A program made the position numbers and the translations under genes. From CAZGTQ01 sp964528575 (lineage in GTDB: Bacteria; Planctomycetota; UBA1135; GCA-002686595), in assembly GCA_964528575.1 (NCBI GenBank), contig CAZGTQ010000465.1:1-39583 (forward strand): DNA of 39,583 bases, read 5' to 3'. The notes below the pieces were generated by a model. It ran no database searches. It saw nothing but the letters and a program-made list of their open reading frames with translations, and was not told the DNA's origin. Shown piece after piece: positions 25,544-34,216 of the stretch (positions are counted from its first letter, which is position 1; each line of letters begins with the position of its first letter).

Positions 25544-26256
25544 GCCGTCGTCTTTCGCAGGAACATGGTGTAGCCGGGTCCGCTGCGCGCCGCCCGCACG
25601 TGGATCGCGCGCCTCAGCAGCGTGCGCAGGACCCGCGGCCGCTCGCGCACGAGCGCCTCGCGGTGCAGCGACGCGCTCCGGCCGTAGCGCTCGAGCTCGT
25701 CGGGCCGGACGAACAACCGCGCGTCGTGCGTCCCCCGCGGCACGAACCCGAGCCCCTCGGCGAGGGTCACCACCGCGAACGCGGTGAAGCGCGTACGGTC
25801 GAACGTGTTGACGAAGAGCCGGCCGCCGGGGCGCAGGACCCGCGCCGCCTCGCGCACCGCCGCCTCGGGATCGAGCACGTGCTCGAGCACGTCGCTGAGG
25901 ACCGCGAAGTCCGCGACCCCGTTGGCCAGCGGCGCGCGCAAGAGGTCGCCCTGCACGAACGCGGGCGCGGAGCCGACCGTCGCGCCCTGCGCCCGCGCGG
26001 CCGCGAGTCCGGGGCGTGAGAGGTCCACGCCGACGACGCGCGCGCCCGCGCGCTCGAGCGGCAGCGACAGGAGCCCGCCCCCGCAGCCGAGGTCGACGAC
26101 GAGCGCGCGCTCGAGCGCCGGTCCCCACTCGCGCAGGAGCAGCTCGAGGTGGAACTCGTTGACGGCGCGCAACGAGCGGAAGGCGCCGTCGCCGTCGCCC
26201 CACCACGCGTCGCCGCTGCGGTCCCACATCCCGACGTCGTCGCGACGCTCGCTCAA
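25540..26256 (-). CDS. UbiG-like class I SAM methyltransferase
   Basis: 238 residues from a TTG at 26256 that overlaps the stop of the lipoprotein gene (TTGA); the ATG at 26229 is an alternative. DAWWGDGDGAFRSLRAVNEFHLELL matches the UbiG N-terminus. SAM motif I is VVDLGCGGGLLSL, followed by VVGVDLS, then LSDVLEHVLDPEAAVREAARVLRPGGRLFVNT, and PRGTHDARLFVRPDEL, all as in ubiquinone O-methyltransferases. It probably methylates a hydroxyl on the aromatic ring made by the PKS, perhaps after hydroxylation by the FAD enzyme encoded at 30057. Cytoplasmic. It sits in a minus-strand run with every junction overlapped. Confidence 0.9.
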   Translation of the reverse strand: MSERRDDVGMWDRSGDAWWGDGDGAFRSLRAVNEFHLELLLREWGPALERALVVDLGCGGGLLSLPLERAGARVVGVDLSRPGLAAARAQGATVGSAPAFVQGDLLRAPLANGVADFAVLSDVLEHVLDPEAAVREAARVLRPGGRLFVNTFDRTRFTAFAVVTLAEGLGFVPRGTHDARLFVRPDELERYGRSASLHREALVRERPRVLRTLLRRAIHVRAARSGPGYTMFLRKTTA

Positions 26257-26672
26257 CGGCGCACCTCGCGTCGCAGCACGACGACGCCGTCGTCGCCCGA
26301 GAGCCGCAGCAGGTCTGCGGCGACCTCCGCGGTCGCGGGCGGCGCGTCGTCGAGCCGCACGAGCCCGTCGGCGAAGCTCCACGTGCCCGAAACGACCTCG
26401 AACCTCGGCGGCACGTGGGCGACGAGCGCGGCTCCCGTGTACGTGCCGTCGTCCGCGACCTGGTACACGATCATCTCGACGACCGCCGCGAGCGGCCCGC
26501 TCAGCTCGACCGACACCCAGCGCCCCGGCACGTCCTCGAGCCGCGCCGGCTCGAAGACGACCTCGGCGAGGGCGAGCCGCACCTCGCGGTCCGCCGGCTC
26601 GAGCACGCTCGGCGAGATGCAGGCGCCGCACGCCAGCAGCGTCGCGAGCGGGATGACTGCGCGCGTGCTCAA
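26253..26672 (-). CDS. Small lipoprotein of unknown function
   Basis: 139 residues from a TTG at 26672 that overlaps the YceI gene stop (TTGA). The N-terminus is a lipoprotein signal with LLAC (Cys ~15), followed by a second Cys. The body alternates strands (RWVSVELSGPLAAVVEMIVYQV; YTGAALVAHVPPRFEVVSGTWSF), which suggests a beta-barrel or sandwich. I do not recognise the family. Its place between a YceI protein and the polyketide tailoring genes suggests a lipid-handling role in the envelope; this is inference only. Confidence 0.75.
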   Translation of the reverse strand: MSTRAVIPLATLLACGACISPSVLEPADREVRLALAEVVFEPARLEDVPGRWVSVELSGPLAAVVEMIVYQVADDGTYTGAALVAHVPPRFEVVSGTWSFADGLVRLDDAPPATAEVAADLLRLSGDDGVVVLRREVRR

Positions 26673-27841
26673 TGCGATCCTCCCGAGCGACTCGCCGACG
26701 CGCGCGCGCGCAGGCGGATCCACACGCGCACCTCGTCGTCCATCGAGATCACGCCGAGCTTGTTCGGCACCGGCACGCCGTAGTCGGTCAGCGACAGCGC
26801 CGTCTCGCCCTCGACGACCAGCCGCCGGCTCTCGTCGACGAAGGCGCGCACGGCGAGCGCGACCTCGCGCGTCTCGCCGCGGATCGTCATCGCGCCGTGC
26901 AGCGTGCCCTCGAGGCGGCGCGCCTCGCGATCGACGCTCGAGGGCGCGAAGCGGCGCGCCTCGAACGAGACCGTCTCGTGCGTCTCGGCGTCCAGGTGCT
27001 CGCGCATCGCCTCGTCCCGGTCGCCCAGGCCGGTCCGCAGGTCGCTCGCGCGGATCTCGACGCGGCCCGTGATGCCGCTGCCCGGCTGCGCCAGGTCGAC
27101 CTCGAAGGTCCCGCTCACCGCGTCCGCGATGCCGGTGAAGTCGTGCAGCGAGCTCTTCGCGTCGAAGCCGACCCGCGAGAGCGAGCCGAGCACCTCGAAC
27201 GTCTGTCGGCCCTCGAAGCGGAAGTCCCGCGACGGGAGCGAGAACGCGAGGAAGCTGCGCTTGGCGGGCGGATCCGCGGGGGAGCCGAGCCCCCCGGACA
27301 CCGGCTCCTCGGGAGCCGATCCGTCCGGGGGACTCGTCCGGAGCCCGGAAGGGCGCTCGGGGGGGACCGGCTCCGGATCGAGCGCGACGGGTTCGACGCT
27401 CGCGACGGGTTCGACGCTCGCGACGCTCGCCGCCGCCGCCGTCGCCGTCGTCGCGGAATCGAGCGCCTCGAGCCGCCGCAGCACCGCGTCGAGCGCGCCG
27501 GCGCTCTCGCGCGCGGCGAGTGCGCTCGGAAGAGCGCGCTCGAGCGCCGCGAGACGCTCGTCGACGCGCGCCGCGGCCGCGGCCTTCGCGTCGCCCTCGC
27601 TCGCGATCGCGTCGGCGAGCAGGGTCATGTTCTCGTTCAGCGCGGCGGCGAGCGCCTCGACGTCCGCCCCGAGCACGTCCAGGCGGTCGGCGAGCAGCGC
27701 GCTCGCCTCGGACTCTGCGCCTCCGTCGCCCGCGCGCACCGTCACGTGGATCTGCTCGGTCGCGCGCGACCAGGCGAGGAGGCCGCCGAGCGTCCAGGCG
27801 GCGAGCGCGAACAGACCGAGCACCTGCAACGTCTTCGACAT
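26669..27841 (-). CDS. Membrane-anchored YceI-family protein with coiled-coil stalk
   Basis: 390 residues. An N-terminal hydrophobic helix (LGLFALAAWTLGGLLAW) anchors it. Residues ~45-130 are Ala/Leu/Glu-rich and probably coiled coil, then comes a Pro-rich linker with an 18-bp tandem repeat. Residues ~215-380 form the YceI domain: FEVLGSLSRVGFDAKSSLHDFTGI at the start and SLTDYGVPVPNKLGVISMDDEVRVWIRL at the end. YceI proteins are lipocalin-like and bind polyisoprenoid or quinone-like lipids. Here it leads the operon that encodes a type III PKS, so it may bind the lipid product in the periplasm. It is divergent from the MMPL exporter, with a 242-base shared upstream region. Confidence 0.9.
   Translation of the reverse strand: MSKTLQVLGLFALAAWTLGGLLAWSRATEQIHVTVRAGDGGAESEASALLADRLDVLGADVEALAAALNENMTLLADAIASEGDAKAAAAARVDERLAALERALPSALAARESAGALDAVLRRLEALDSATTATAAAASVASVEPVASVEPVALDPEPVPPERPSGLRTSPPDGSAPEEPVSGGLGSPADPPAKRSFLAFSLPSRDFRFEGRQTFEVLGSLSRVGFDAKSSLHDFTGIADAVSGTFEVDLAQPGSGITGRVEIRASDLRTGLGDRDEAMREHLDAETHETVSFEARRFAPSSVDREARRLEGTLHGAMTIRGETREVALAVRAFVDESRRLVVEGETALSLTDYGVPVPNKLGVISMDDEVRVWIRLRARASASRSGGSH
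27384..27419 (-). repeat. 18-bp tandem repeat (2 copies) in the YceI linker
   Basis: On the plus strand GCGACGGGTTCGACGCTC occurs at 27384-27401 and 27402-27419, with a partial third copy after. It encodes two in-frame repeats (ASVEPV-type) of the linker between coiled coil and YceI domain, so copy-number change would alter linker length without a frameshift. Confidence 0.85.
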
Positions 27842-27951
27842 GGCCGGGTCTTTGCAAGCGCCGCGCCAACCCCGTCCAACGCCCCGCGACCGCGCTTCCC
27901 GCGGCCGCAGCGGCCGGAGCGGACCCGGGCCGCGTCCGCGTTCCGGACGGA

Positions 27952-27993
27952 TTGCCGGTCAATCGTACTGGCGCTCGGCACGGCTTGCCGGTC
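27952..27993. promoter_or_regulatory. Direct repeat TTGCCGGTC in the divergent YceI/MMPL region
   Basis: The 242-base region 27842-28083 between the divergent YceI and MMPL genes holds TTGCCGGTC at 27952-27960 and again at 27985-27993, 33 bases apart (about three helical turns). It may be an operator pair that controls both arms of the cluster. A further direct repeat CACGGCGCGC lies at ~28012 and ~28024. No convincing -35/-10 pair was found. Confidence 0.35.
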
Positions 27994-28083
27994 GAACGCG
28001 CCGCGACTCACGGCGCGCCGCCCACGGCGCGCGCTTGCGAGCCCGGCACGCGGCTTGCGCCCCAACGCGGGTCCAGGACACTC

Positions 28084-30087
28084 ATGCGCGCCCGTTCGCC
28101 CGATCTCGTCGTCCTCGCCGTGCTCTTCGCCGTCACCGCGATCGCTGCGCGGGCGCACTTCGCGTTGCCGACCGACGTCGAGAACGTCGCGATGAAGTCG
28201 GTCGGGACGGACGGCGCGGCGGACGCGCGCGCGCGCGCGCGCGAGTTCGGCCGCGACCCGACGATCGTCGTCCTGCTCGAGCCGCGCTCGCCCGAGAACC
28301 TGAGCGCGCTCGACGACCGCGAGATCGCCGCGTGGATCGACGCCTTCGCCGCCCGTCCCGACGTGCGCGCCATCGAGCGCGGCCCTGCGCCCGCGCCGGG
28401 CGTTCACGCGCTCGCCGTCACGGTGCGCGCCGGCGAGGACGGCCTCTGGGCCGACGCGGTCCGCGCCGTCCAAGCCGCCGCGCGCGCCGACCTCCCGCCG
28501 ACGTACCGCAGCTCCGTCGCCGGGCAGCCCGTCGCCGAGGTGCGCATCGCCGACGAGCTCGAGCGCGAGCAGGCGCGCATCCTCCCGCTCCTCTTCGCCG
28601 TGCTCGGTGCCGTCCTCCTCGTGCTCTACCGCAGTCCGATCCTCGTCGCCGGCGCGCTCGCGATGCCGCTCGCCGCGGTCTTCCTCGTCAGCGGCCTGCA
28701 GGCGCTGCTCGGGCTGTCGGTCGATCCCGTTTCGTCGCTCCTCGGGCCGACTCTCTTGACCGTCGGCGTCGCGGGCAGCGTACACGTCGTCGAGCGTTAC
28801 CGCCTGCGCCTGCTGTCCGGCCAGGGCGTCGAGCACGCGACCCGCGTCGCTGCCCGGGAGCTGCGCTTCCCGTTCCTGCTCACCGTCGTCACCACGGTCG
28901 CCGGCTTCCTCGGCCTCGCCGCGAGCCCGATCCCCGCGGTGCGGCGCTTCGGCGCCCTCGCGAGCGTCGGCGTCGCGCTCGGCTACGGCGTCACGCTCTT
29001 CGCGCTGCCCGCGTGGCTGCGCGTGCTCGACCGCGGACGCGCCGTCGCGCGCTGGCACACGACCGAGCGGATCGCGTGCGCGCTCGCCTCGTTCACCCAG
29101 CGCGCGTGGCTGCCGCTCGTCGGCGGCACGGCCATCGTCTCCCTCGGCCTGGTCGCGCTCTGGACGACTCTCGAGGTCGACACCGATCCGCTCCGCATCC
29201 TGCCGGCGAGCGATCGGCTGCGCCGCCAGACCGAGCACGTCGCCGACGTGCTGGGCGGGAGCGACGTCTTCGAGGTCCTGCTGCCCCCCTCGCCGTCCGC
29301 CGCGAGCCCGATCGCGACCGCGCGGCTCGTCGGCGCGGTGAGCGCGTTGCCGGGCGTCGCAGGACCCGCGGGGACACCGCGGCGCTCGCAGAGCGGTTGG
29401 CTGCTCGCGCCGTTCCTGCTCGAGCCCGGCGGCTCCGCCGCGCGCGAACAGACGTTCGACGCAGCCGAGCGCGTCGCGCGCGCGAGCGGTTGGCCCGACG
29501 CGAGCGCGACGGGGCTCGCGGTGCGGATCGCACGCGACTCGGGCGAGCTCGTGCGCGGACAGTTGCGCGGCCTCGGGGCGACGCTGCTGTGCCTGCTCGC
29601 CGTGATGGCGTTCGGCTTCCGCTCGCTACGCCTCGGGCTGCTCGGGCTCGTTCCGAACGTCGTGCCGTGCCTGCTCGTGTACGGCGGCATGGCCGCGATC
29701 GGACAGCCGCTCTCCGTGCCCGCCGCGATGATCGGCACGGTCATGCTCGGGTTGATCGTCGACGACACGATCCACCTCTTGCACGCGCATCGCGAGGCGG
29801 GCGGCGGAGGCCGGCGTGCGGTTGCGCGCGCGCTGGCCCGCGCCGGCCGGCCCGTCGTCGTGACCACGCTCGTCCTCTCGGCCGGCTTCGCCGCCACCGC
29901 GTTCGGACGGCTCGAGACGACGCGCGAGTTCGGCCGCCTCGCGACGGGCGCCCTCGTCGCCGCGCTGTTCGCCGACGTCGTCCTGCTCCCCGCGCTCCTG
30001 CTCGCCGGCTCGCGCGCGCGGGCCCCGCGCCCCTCGTCCTCCCCCGCTGCAGCCGCATGTCTGCCTCGCTCGACCACGACGTCCTGA
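28084..30087 (+). CDS. MMPL/RND-superfamily exporter
   Basis: 667 residues with two homologous membrane halves. The first half has a leading helix (LVVLAVLFAVTAIAARAHF), a periplasmic domain (~30-165), then helices ILPLLFAVLGAVLLVLY and SLLGPTLLTVGVAGSVHVVERY. The second half repeats this: a periplasmic domain (~365-490), LGATLLCLLAVMAFGF, and IGTVMLGLIVDDTIHLLHAHREA, the MMPL/RND helix-4 motif with Asp residues for proton coupling. Related proteins move lipids and hopanoids across or out of the inner membrane. Position and divergence from the PKS arm point to export of the polyketide lipid. A (CG)10 run lies near codon 50. Its last 31 bases overlap the FAD oxygenase gene. Confidence 0.9.
   Translation: MRARSPDLVVLAVLFAVTAIAARAHFALPTDVENVAMKSVGTDGAADARARAREFGRDPTIVVLLEPRSPENLSALDDREIAAWIDAFAARPDVRAIERGPAPAPGVHALAVTVRAGEDGLWADAVRAVQAAARADLPPTYRSSVAGQPVAEVRIADELEREQARILPLLFAVLGAVLLVLYRSPILVAGALAMPLAAVFLVSGLQALLGLSVDPVSSLLGPTLLTVGVAGSVHVVERYRLRLLSGQGVEHATRVAARELRFPFLLTVVTTVAGFLGLAASPIPAVRRFGALASVGVALGYGVTLFALPAWLRVLDRGRAVARWHTTERIACALASFTQRAWLPLVGGTAIVSLGLVALWTTLEVDTDPLRILPASDRLRRQTEHVADVLGGSDVFEVLLPPSPSAASPIATARLVGAVSALPGVAGPAGTPRRSQSGWLLAPFLLEPGGSAAREQTFDAAERVARASGWPDASATGLAVRIARDSGELVRGQLRGLGATLLCLLAVMAFGFRSLRLGLLGLVPNVVPCLLVYGGMAAIGQPLSVPAAMIGTVMLGLIVDDTIHLLHAHREAGGGGRRAVARALARAGRPVVVTTLVLSAGFAATAFGRLETTREFGRLATGALVAALFADVVLLPALLLAGSRARAPRPSSSPAAAACLPRSTTTS
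28224..28243 (+). repeat. (CG)10 dinucleotide run inside the exporter gene
   Basis: Ten CG units at codons ~47-53 encode alternating Ala-Arg. The run is a candidate slippage or Z-DNA site: loss or gain of one unit would frameshift the exporter near its N-terminus. Confidence 0.8.
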
Positions 30088-31295
30088 TCGCCGGCGCCGG
30101 GCCGGCCGGAGCGCACCTCGCGCTGCGCCTCGCGCAGCGCGGATGGTCGGTCGCGCTGCTCGACGCGAAGACGTTCCCGCGGCCCAAGCCGTGCGGCGAG
30201 TTCCTCAGCCCCGAGTGCCTGGGGCTCCTCGACGAGCTCGACCTGCTCGCGCCCCTGCTCGAAGCCGGAGCCGCGCGCGTCGGCGGCATGCGCCTCCACG
30301 GGGCCGAGCGCGCCGCGCGCGGGCGCTACCGCACGCTCGGCGGCTACGGCATGCCGCGCGGCCGCGGCGTCGGCATCCGTCGCGAGGTGCTCGATCTGCA
30401 GGCGGTCGAGCTCGCCGCGCGCACGCCGGGCGTGCGCATGCTGCTCGGTTGGCACGTGAGCAAACCGCTCGTCGAGGGCCAGCGCTGCGTCGGACTCGCC
30501 GCCCGCGATCCGGACGGCCACGAGCGAGAGCTGCGCGCGCGGTTCACCGTCGGCGCGGACGGCGTGCGCAGCCGCGTGGCCCGCGGGCTCGGCTGGAGCG
30601 CGCCGCCGGGGCCGCACGCGCGCTACGCCGTCGTCGCGCGCTTCGAGGGCGTGCCCGCGCTCGACGATGCCGAGGTGCACCTGTTCGACGGCGAGTACTT
30701 CGCCGCATGCCCGATCGACGCCGGCCTGTTCACGGCGAACCTCGTCGTCGACCGCGACGCCCTGCTCGGCACGGGCGGCCGCGAGCGCCTGCGGGCGTTG
30801 TTCGAGGATCGCTTGCGCCGCGCCCCGGCGCTCGCCGAGCGGCTCGCCGACGCACACTGGCACGGCGACCCCGGCGCGTGCGGCCCGCTGGGCCACCGCA
30901 CGTCGCGCTGCGCCGGGCCCGGGGCAGCGCTGGTCGGCGACGCGGCGGGCTTCGTCGACCCGCTGACCGGCGAAGGGCTGTACTTCGCGATGCGCGGTGC
31001 GAAGCTCCTCGCTGCGGCGCTCGACGCCGCGCTGTGCAGCCCGCAGGACGAGCCCCGGGCGCTGACGCGTTACGTCGGCGCGCGGCGGCGCGAGCTCGGC
31101 CCGCGCTACGCCCTCGCACGGCTTCTCCAGCGCGGGATCCGCAGCCGGCGCGTCGTCGGCGGCGTGCTCGGCCTCTTCGAGCGCTTCCCCGCCGCGTGCG
31201 ACGTGCTCCTGGGCCTCACGGGGGACTACGTGCCCCCGCGGGGGCTCGTGCTGCCGCGCGTCTGGCGCAGCGCGCGCGCGCCGGAGGTGCATTGA
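30057..31295 (+). CDS. FAD-dependent monooxygenase/oxidoreductase (SrsC-like)
   Basis: 412 residues with the PHBH-type FAD fold: dinucleotide motif VLIAGAGPAGAHLALRLAQRG, KPCGEFLSPECLGLL, the DG motif in VGADGVRSRVARGL and the GD motif ALVGDAAGFVDPLTGEGL. Such enzymes hydroxylate aromatic rings or reduce prenyl chains. In phenolic lipid clusters (SrsA/B/C) the flavoprotein oxidises the resorcinol to a quinone-type product, and the same role is inferred here. The ATG at 30057 lies inside the end of the MMPL gene (31-base overlap), so the two are co-transcribed. Confidence 0.9.
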   Translation: MSASLDHDVLIAGAGPAGAHLALRLAQRGWSVALLDAKTFPRPKPCGEFLSPECLGLLDELDLLAPLLEAGAARVGGMRLHGAERAARGRYRTLGGYGMPRGRGVGIRREVLDLQAVELAARTPGVRMLLGWHVSKPLVEGQRCVGLAARDPDGHERELRARFTVGADGVRSRVARGLGWSAPPGPHARYAVVARFEGVPALDDAEVHLFDGEYFAACPIDAGLFTANLVVDRDALLGTGGRERLRALFEDRLRRAPALAERLADAHWHGDPGACGPLGHRTSRCAGPGAALVGDAAGFVDPLTGEGLYFAMRGAKLLAAALDAALCSPQDEPRALTRYVGARRRELGPRYALARLLQRGIRSRRVVGGVLGLFERFPAACDVLLGLTGDYVPPRGLVLPRVWRSARAPEVH

Positions 31296-31357
31296 CCCGT
31301 TGCGCGGCGCCTCCTCGCCCCGAGAATGGCGAGGCGTTGATCTACCGCTTCCGGAGC

Positions 31358-32836
31358 ATGGGGCGCCGCTTCGGCGCACTGTTCGTCGTCCTCGTCGGGC
31401 TGATCGGCGGCGTGTGCGCCCTCGTCGTCGTCCACGTCGGCCGGATGCGCACGGACTCCGAGCGCGTGCTCGAGGAGACGCGCGAGCTGGTGATCGCGAC
31501 GGGGCTCACGTCGGACATCGGCAGCTTGCGCCCGATCGTCGCCGCCGGCGAGCGCCCCGACCCGCACGAGCTGAAGGCGGCGCGCGAAACGGTGGCCGCC
31601 GCCGTCGAGACGCTGGACCACCTCCACGCGCCGGTGAACGATCCATCGCGCGAAGAGCACCAGGAGGCGGAGAACCGGATCGCCGTCAGCGTGCGCGCGG
31701 ACGTCGTCGAGCTCGGATCCTTGCTCGAGACGCTCGACGTCCCGGCCGACGCCGCGCGCGCCGGGGAGCTGCTCGAGCACGCGCGCCACTACGCGAGCGT
31801 CCTCGCCGCCGAGACGCGCAACGAGACGCACCTCGCACACGCCGACCTCTCGGAACGCGCGACGACGACACGCACGGTCCTCGTCGCGACCTCGATCGCC
31901 GCGGCGCTCGTGCTCGGCTTCGCGCTGCTGCTCGTCTTCCGCACCGTCGTGCGGCCCCTGCGGATCGTGCGCAAGGGCGCCGAGCGTTTCGGCCGCGACG
32001 ACCTGTCGCACCGCATACGCGTCAAGAGCCGCGACGAGATCGGCGCGCTCGCGCGCTCGTTCAACGAGATGGCGGACCGCGTCGCGTCGACGCAGGCGGA
32101 CCTCGAGACGCGCGTGCGTGAGCGGACGAGCGAGTTCCTGCGCGCGGCCCGGCTCGCCGACCTCGGCCTGCTCGCGTCGGGCGTGGCGCACGAGATCAAC
32201 ACGCCGCTCGCGTCGATCACGTCGTGCGCGGAGGGGCTCGAGCGCCGGATCCACAACGGCGGCCTCGATGCGGAGACGGCGAACGACTACGTCTCGACGA
32301 TCACGCGCGAGGCGTACCGCGCGCGCGACATCACCGAGCGCATGCTCGCGCTCTCGCGCCAGGAGCCCTGCCTCGTCGGCGAGGTCGCGCTCGACCGGGT
32401 CCTGCGCCAGGTCGAGTCCGCCGTCCAGCACACGCTCGAGCAGCGCGGTGTGCGGCTCGAGCGGGACGCCCCGGCGCCGGACGATGTCGCGCGCGTCAAC
32501 GCCGGCGAGCTCGTGCAGATCCTCGTCAACCTGGTCCTGAACGCGATCGACGCCTCCTCGCAGGGCCAGGTCGTGCGGCTGGGCGCGAAGCTCGACGGCG
32601 AATCCCTGCGCTTCGATGTCGCGGACGACGGGTCCGGCATCCCGCCGGAGGATCTCGAGCGCATCTTCGAGCCGTTCTACACGACCAAGCGCCCGGGCCG
32701 CGGGACGGGCCTGGGTCTCGCGCTCGTCGCGACCCTCGTCGATGCGCACGGCGGCCACATCGGCGTGACGAGCCGGCCGGGCGAGGGCAGCCGCTTCGTC
32801 GTGACGCTCCCGCGGCGCTGGGAGGAGGGAGCGTGA
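31358..32836 (+). CDS. Membrane sensor histidine kinase, NtrB-like partner of the sigma-54 regulator
   Basis: 492 residues from ATG 31358; a TTG at 31337 is an alternative start with seven more codons. Two membrane helices (about 6-28 and 178-197) bound a ~150-residue, largely helical periplasmic sensor with no recognised fold. HAMP follows (RTVVRPLRIVRKGAERFGRDD; EIGALARSFNEMADRV). The HisKA motif is GVAHEINTPLASI (phospho-His ~278), and the ATPase has LVLNAIDASS, DDGSGIPPEDLERIFEPF and GTGLGLALV. This is the form paired with NtrC-type regulators. The gene ends in a GTGA overlap with the regulator gene and lies 62 bases after the FAD oxygenase, so it may control the lipid cluster. Confidence 0.92.
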   Translation: MGRRFGALFVVLVGLIGGVCALVVVHVGRMRTDSERVLEETRELVIATGLTSDIGSLRPIVAAGERPDPHELKAARETVAAAVETLDHLHAPVNDPSREEHQEAENRIAVSVRADVVELGSLLETLDVPADAARAGELLEHARHYASVLAAETRNETHLAHADLSERATTTRTVLVATSIAAALVLGFALLLVFRTVVRPLRIVRKGAERFGRDDLSHRIRVKSRDEIGALARSFNEMADRVASTQADLETRVRERTSEFLRAARLADLGLLASGVAHEINTPLASITSCAEGLERRIHNGGLDAETANDYVSTITREAYRARDITERMLALSRQEPCLVGEVALDRVLRQVESAVQHTLEQRGVRLERDAPAPDDVARVNAGELVQILVNLVLNAIDASSQGQVVRLGAKLDGESLRFDVADDGSGIPPEDLERIFEPFYTTKRPGRGTGLGLALVATLVDAHGGHIGVTSRPGEGSRFVVTLPRRWEEGA

Positions 32837-34206
32837 CGCCGCGCCGCGTGCTCTTCGTCGACGACGACGAGACGTTCCGGCGCGTGCTCGAGCGCGAGAT
32901 CCGCGAGTTCGGCTACGTCGTCGACGCGTGCGGGAGCGGCGAGGAGGCGCTCGAGCGGCTGGCCCACGCGCCCGCCGACGTCGCGCTGCTCGACCTGCGG
33001 TTGCCCGGCATGGACGGGCTGCACCTGTTGCGCGCGATCAAGGAGCGCGACCCCGATCTGCCCGTGCTGCTGCTCACCGGCCATGGGTCGCTGCCCGAAG
33101 CGGTCGAGGCGATGCGTGCGGGGGCGCACGACTTCCTGTCGAAGCCGATCGCGCTCGGTGCCCTCGAGCAGGCGCTCGAGCGGGCCGCCGAGCACCGCGC
33201 GCTGCGACGCGAGAACGAGCGCCTGCGGGAGCTCGCCAACCGCGACGTCGCGCACGAGATCCTCGGCGACAGCCGCGTCATGGTCGAGCTGCGCGCGACG
33301 GTGAAGAAGGTCGCCGCCAGCGACGCGAACGTGCTCGTCGTCGGCGAGAACGGCACCGGCAAGGAGCTCGTCGCGCGCGCCGTCCACGAGGGCAGCGCGC
33401 GCCGCCGCGCGGCGTTCGTCGTCGTCAACTGCGGCGCGATCCCGAGCGAGCTGATCGAGAGCGAGCTCTTCGGGCACGAGCGCGGCGCGTTCACGGGCGC
33501 GACGCGGCGGCGGCCAGGCCTGCTCGAGCTCGCCGACGGCGGCACGCTCTTCCTCGACGAGGTCGGCGAGCTCCCGCTGGCGGTGCAGCCGGCGCTCCTG
33601 CGCGCGGTGCAATTCGGCGAGGTGCGCTCGGTCGGCGAGTAGCGCACGAAGCGCGTCGACATGCGCGACGTCGCGGCGACCAACCGCGACCTCGCCGACG
33701 ACGTCGCCAAGTGCGACTTCCGCGAGGACCTCTACCACCGGCTCGCGACGCTCGTGATCGAGGTCCCGCCGCTGCGCGCGCGCGGCGACGACGTGATCCT
33801 GCTCGCCGAGCTCTTTCTCGACCGGCACAATGCCGCGCGACCCGGCTCGCGCCCCAAGCGCTTCGCGCAAGCCGCGCGGGCCGCGCTGCGCGCCCTGCCC
33901 TGGACCGGCAACGTGCGCGAGCTCGAGAACGTCGTCACGCGGCTCGTCACGCTCGTCGACGGGGACGAGATCGACGTGCGCGACGTCGAGAGGCACGCCG
34001 CACCGCGCCGGCGCGCGCCGTCCGACCGCCTGCCGTCGCTCGACCTCGACGACCTGTCGCGGGCCGCGATCGTCGCGGCGCTACGCCTGCACCGCGGCAA
34101 CCGCCAGCGCGCGGCCGCCGAGCTCGGGATCGCGGTCAAGACGCTCTACAACAAGGTGCAGGGCTACGGGATCGAGCCGGGCGAGTGGAGCGGCGCGCCG
34201 GCCTGA
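32833..34206 (+). pseudogene. NtrC-family sigma-54 response regulator interrupted by in-frame TAG
   Basis: The frame starts at GTG 32833, with GGAGGAGGGA as a strong ribosome site, and runs to 34206 except for a TAG at 33640-33642 (codon 270). Domains before it: receiver (phospho-Asp ~54 in LLDLRLPGMDG), Walker A GENGTGKE (~171), GAFTGA (~218) and Walker B GGTLFLDEVGEL. After it in the same frame: AATNRDL (sensor I), FREDLYHRL (arginine finger region), LPWTGNVRELENVV, and the Fis-type helix-turn-helix NRQRAAAELGIAVKTLYNKV. Every motif is intact, so the lesion is recent or is a sequencing/assembly error. A product ending at the TAG would lack sensor I, the finger and DNA binding. No start for the second half is evident. 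TAG ends other genes here, so general recoding is unlikely. Confidence 0.9.
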
Positions 34207-34216
34207 GCGAGCCGGC
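34197..34216. terminator. Weak hairpin between convergent regulator and phosphatase genes
   Basis: GCCGGC (34197-34202) and GCCGGC (34211-34216) can pair across an 8-base loop at the meeting point of two convergent genes. Each arm is itself palindromic and no T-run follows, so this is only a possible bidirectional terminator. Confidence 0.25.

Noticed and set aside
27970..27995. Possible sigma-54 promoter (GGCACGGCTTGCC) upstream of MMPL
   Set aside because: The GG and GC elements are only 8 bases apart instead of 10, so sigma-54 recognition is not expected.
33640..33642. TAG as a pyrrolysine or reassigned codon
   Set aside because: TAG ends several other genes here (for example 9104-9106 and 18501-18503), and NtrC regulators have no known need for pyrrolysine; error or mutation is simpler.
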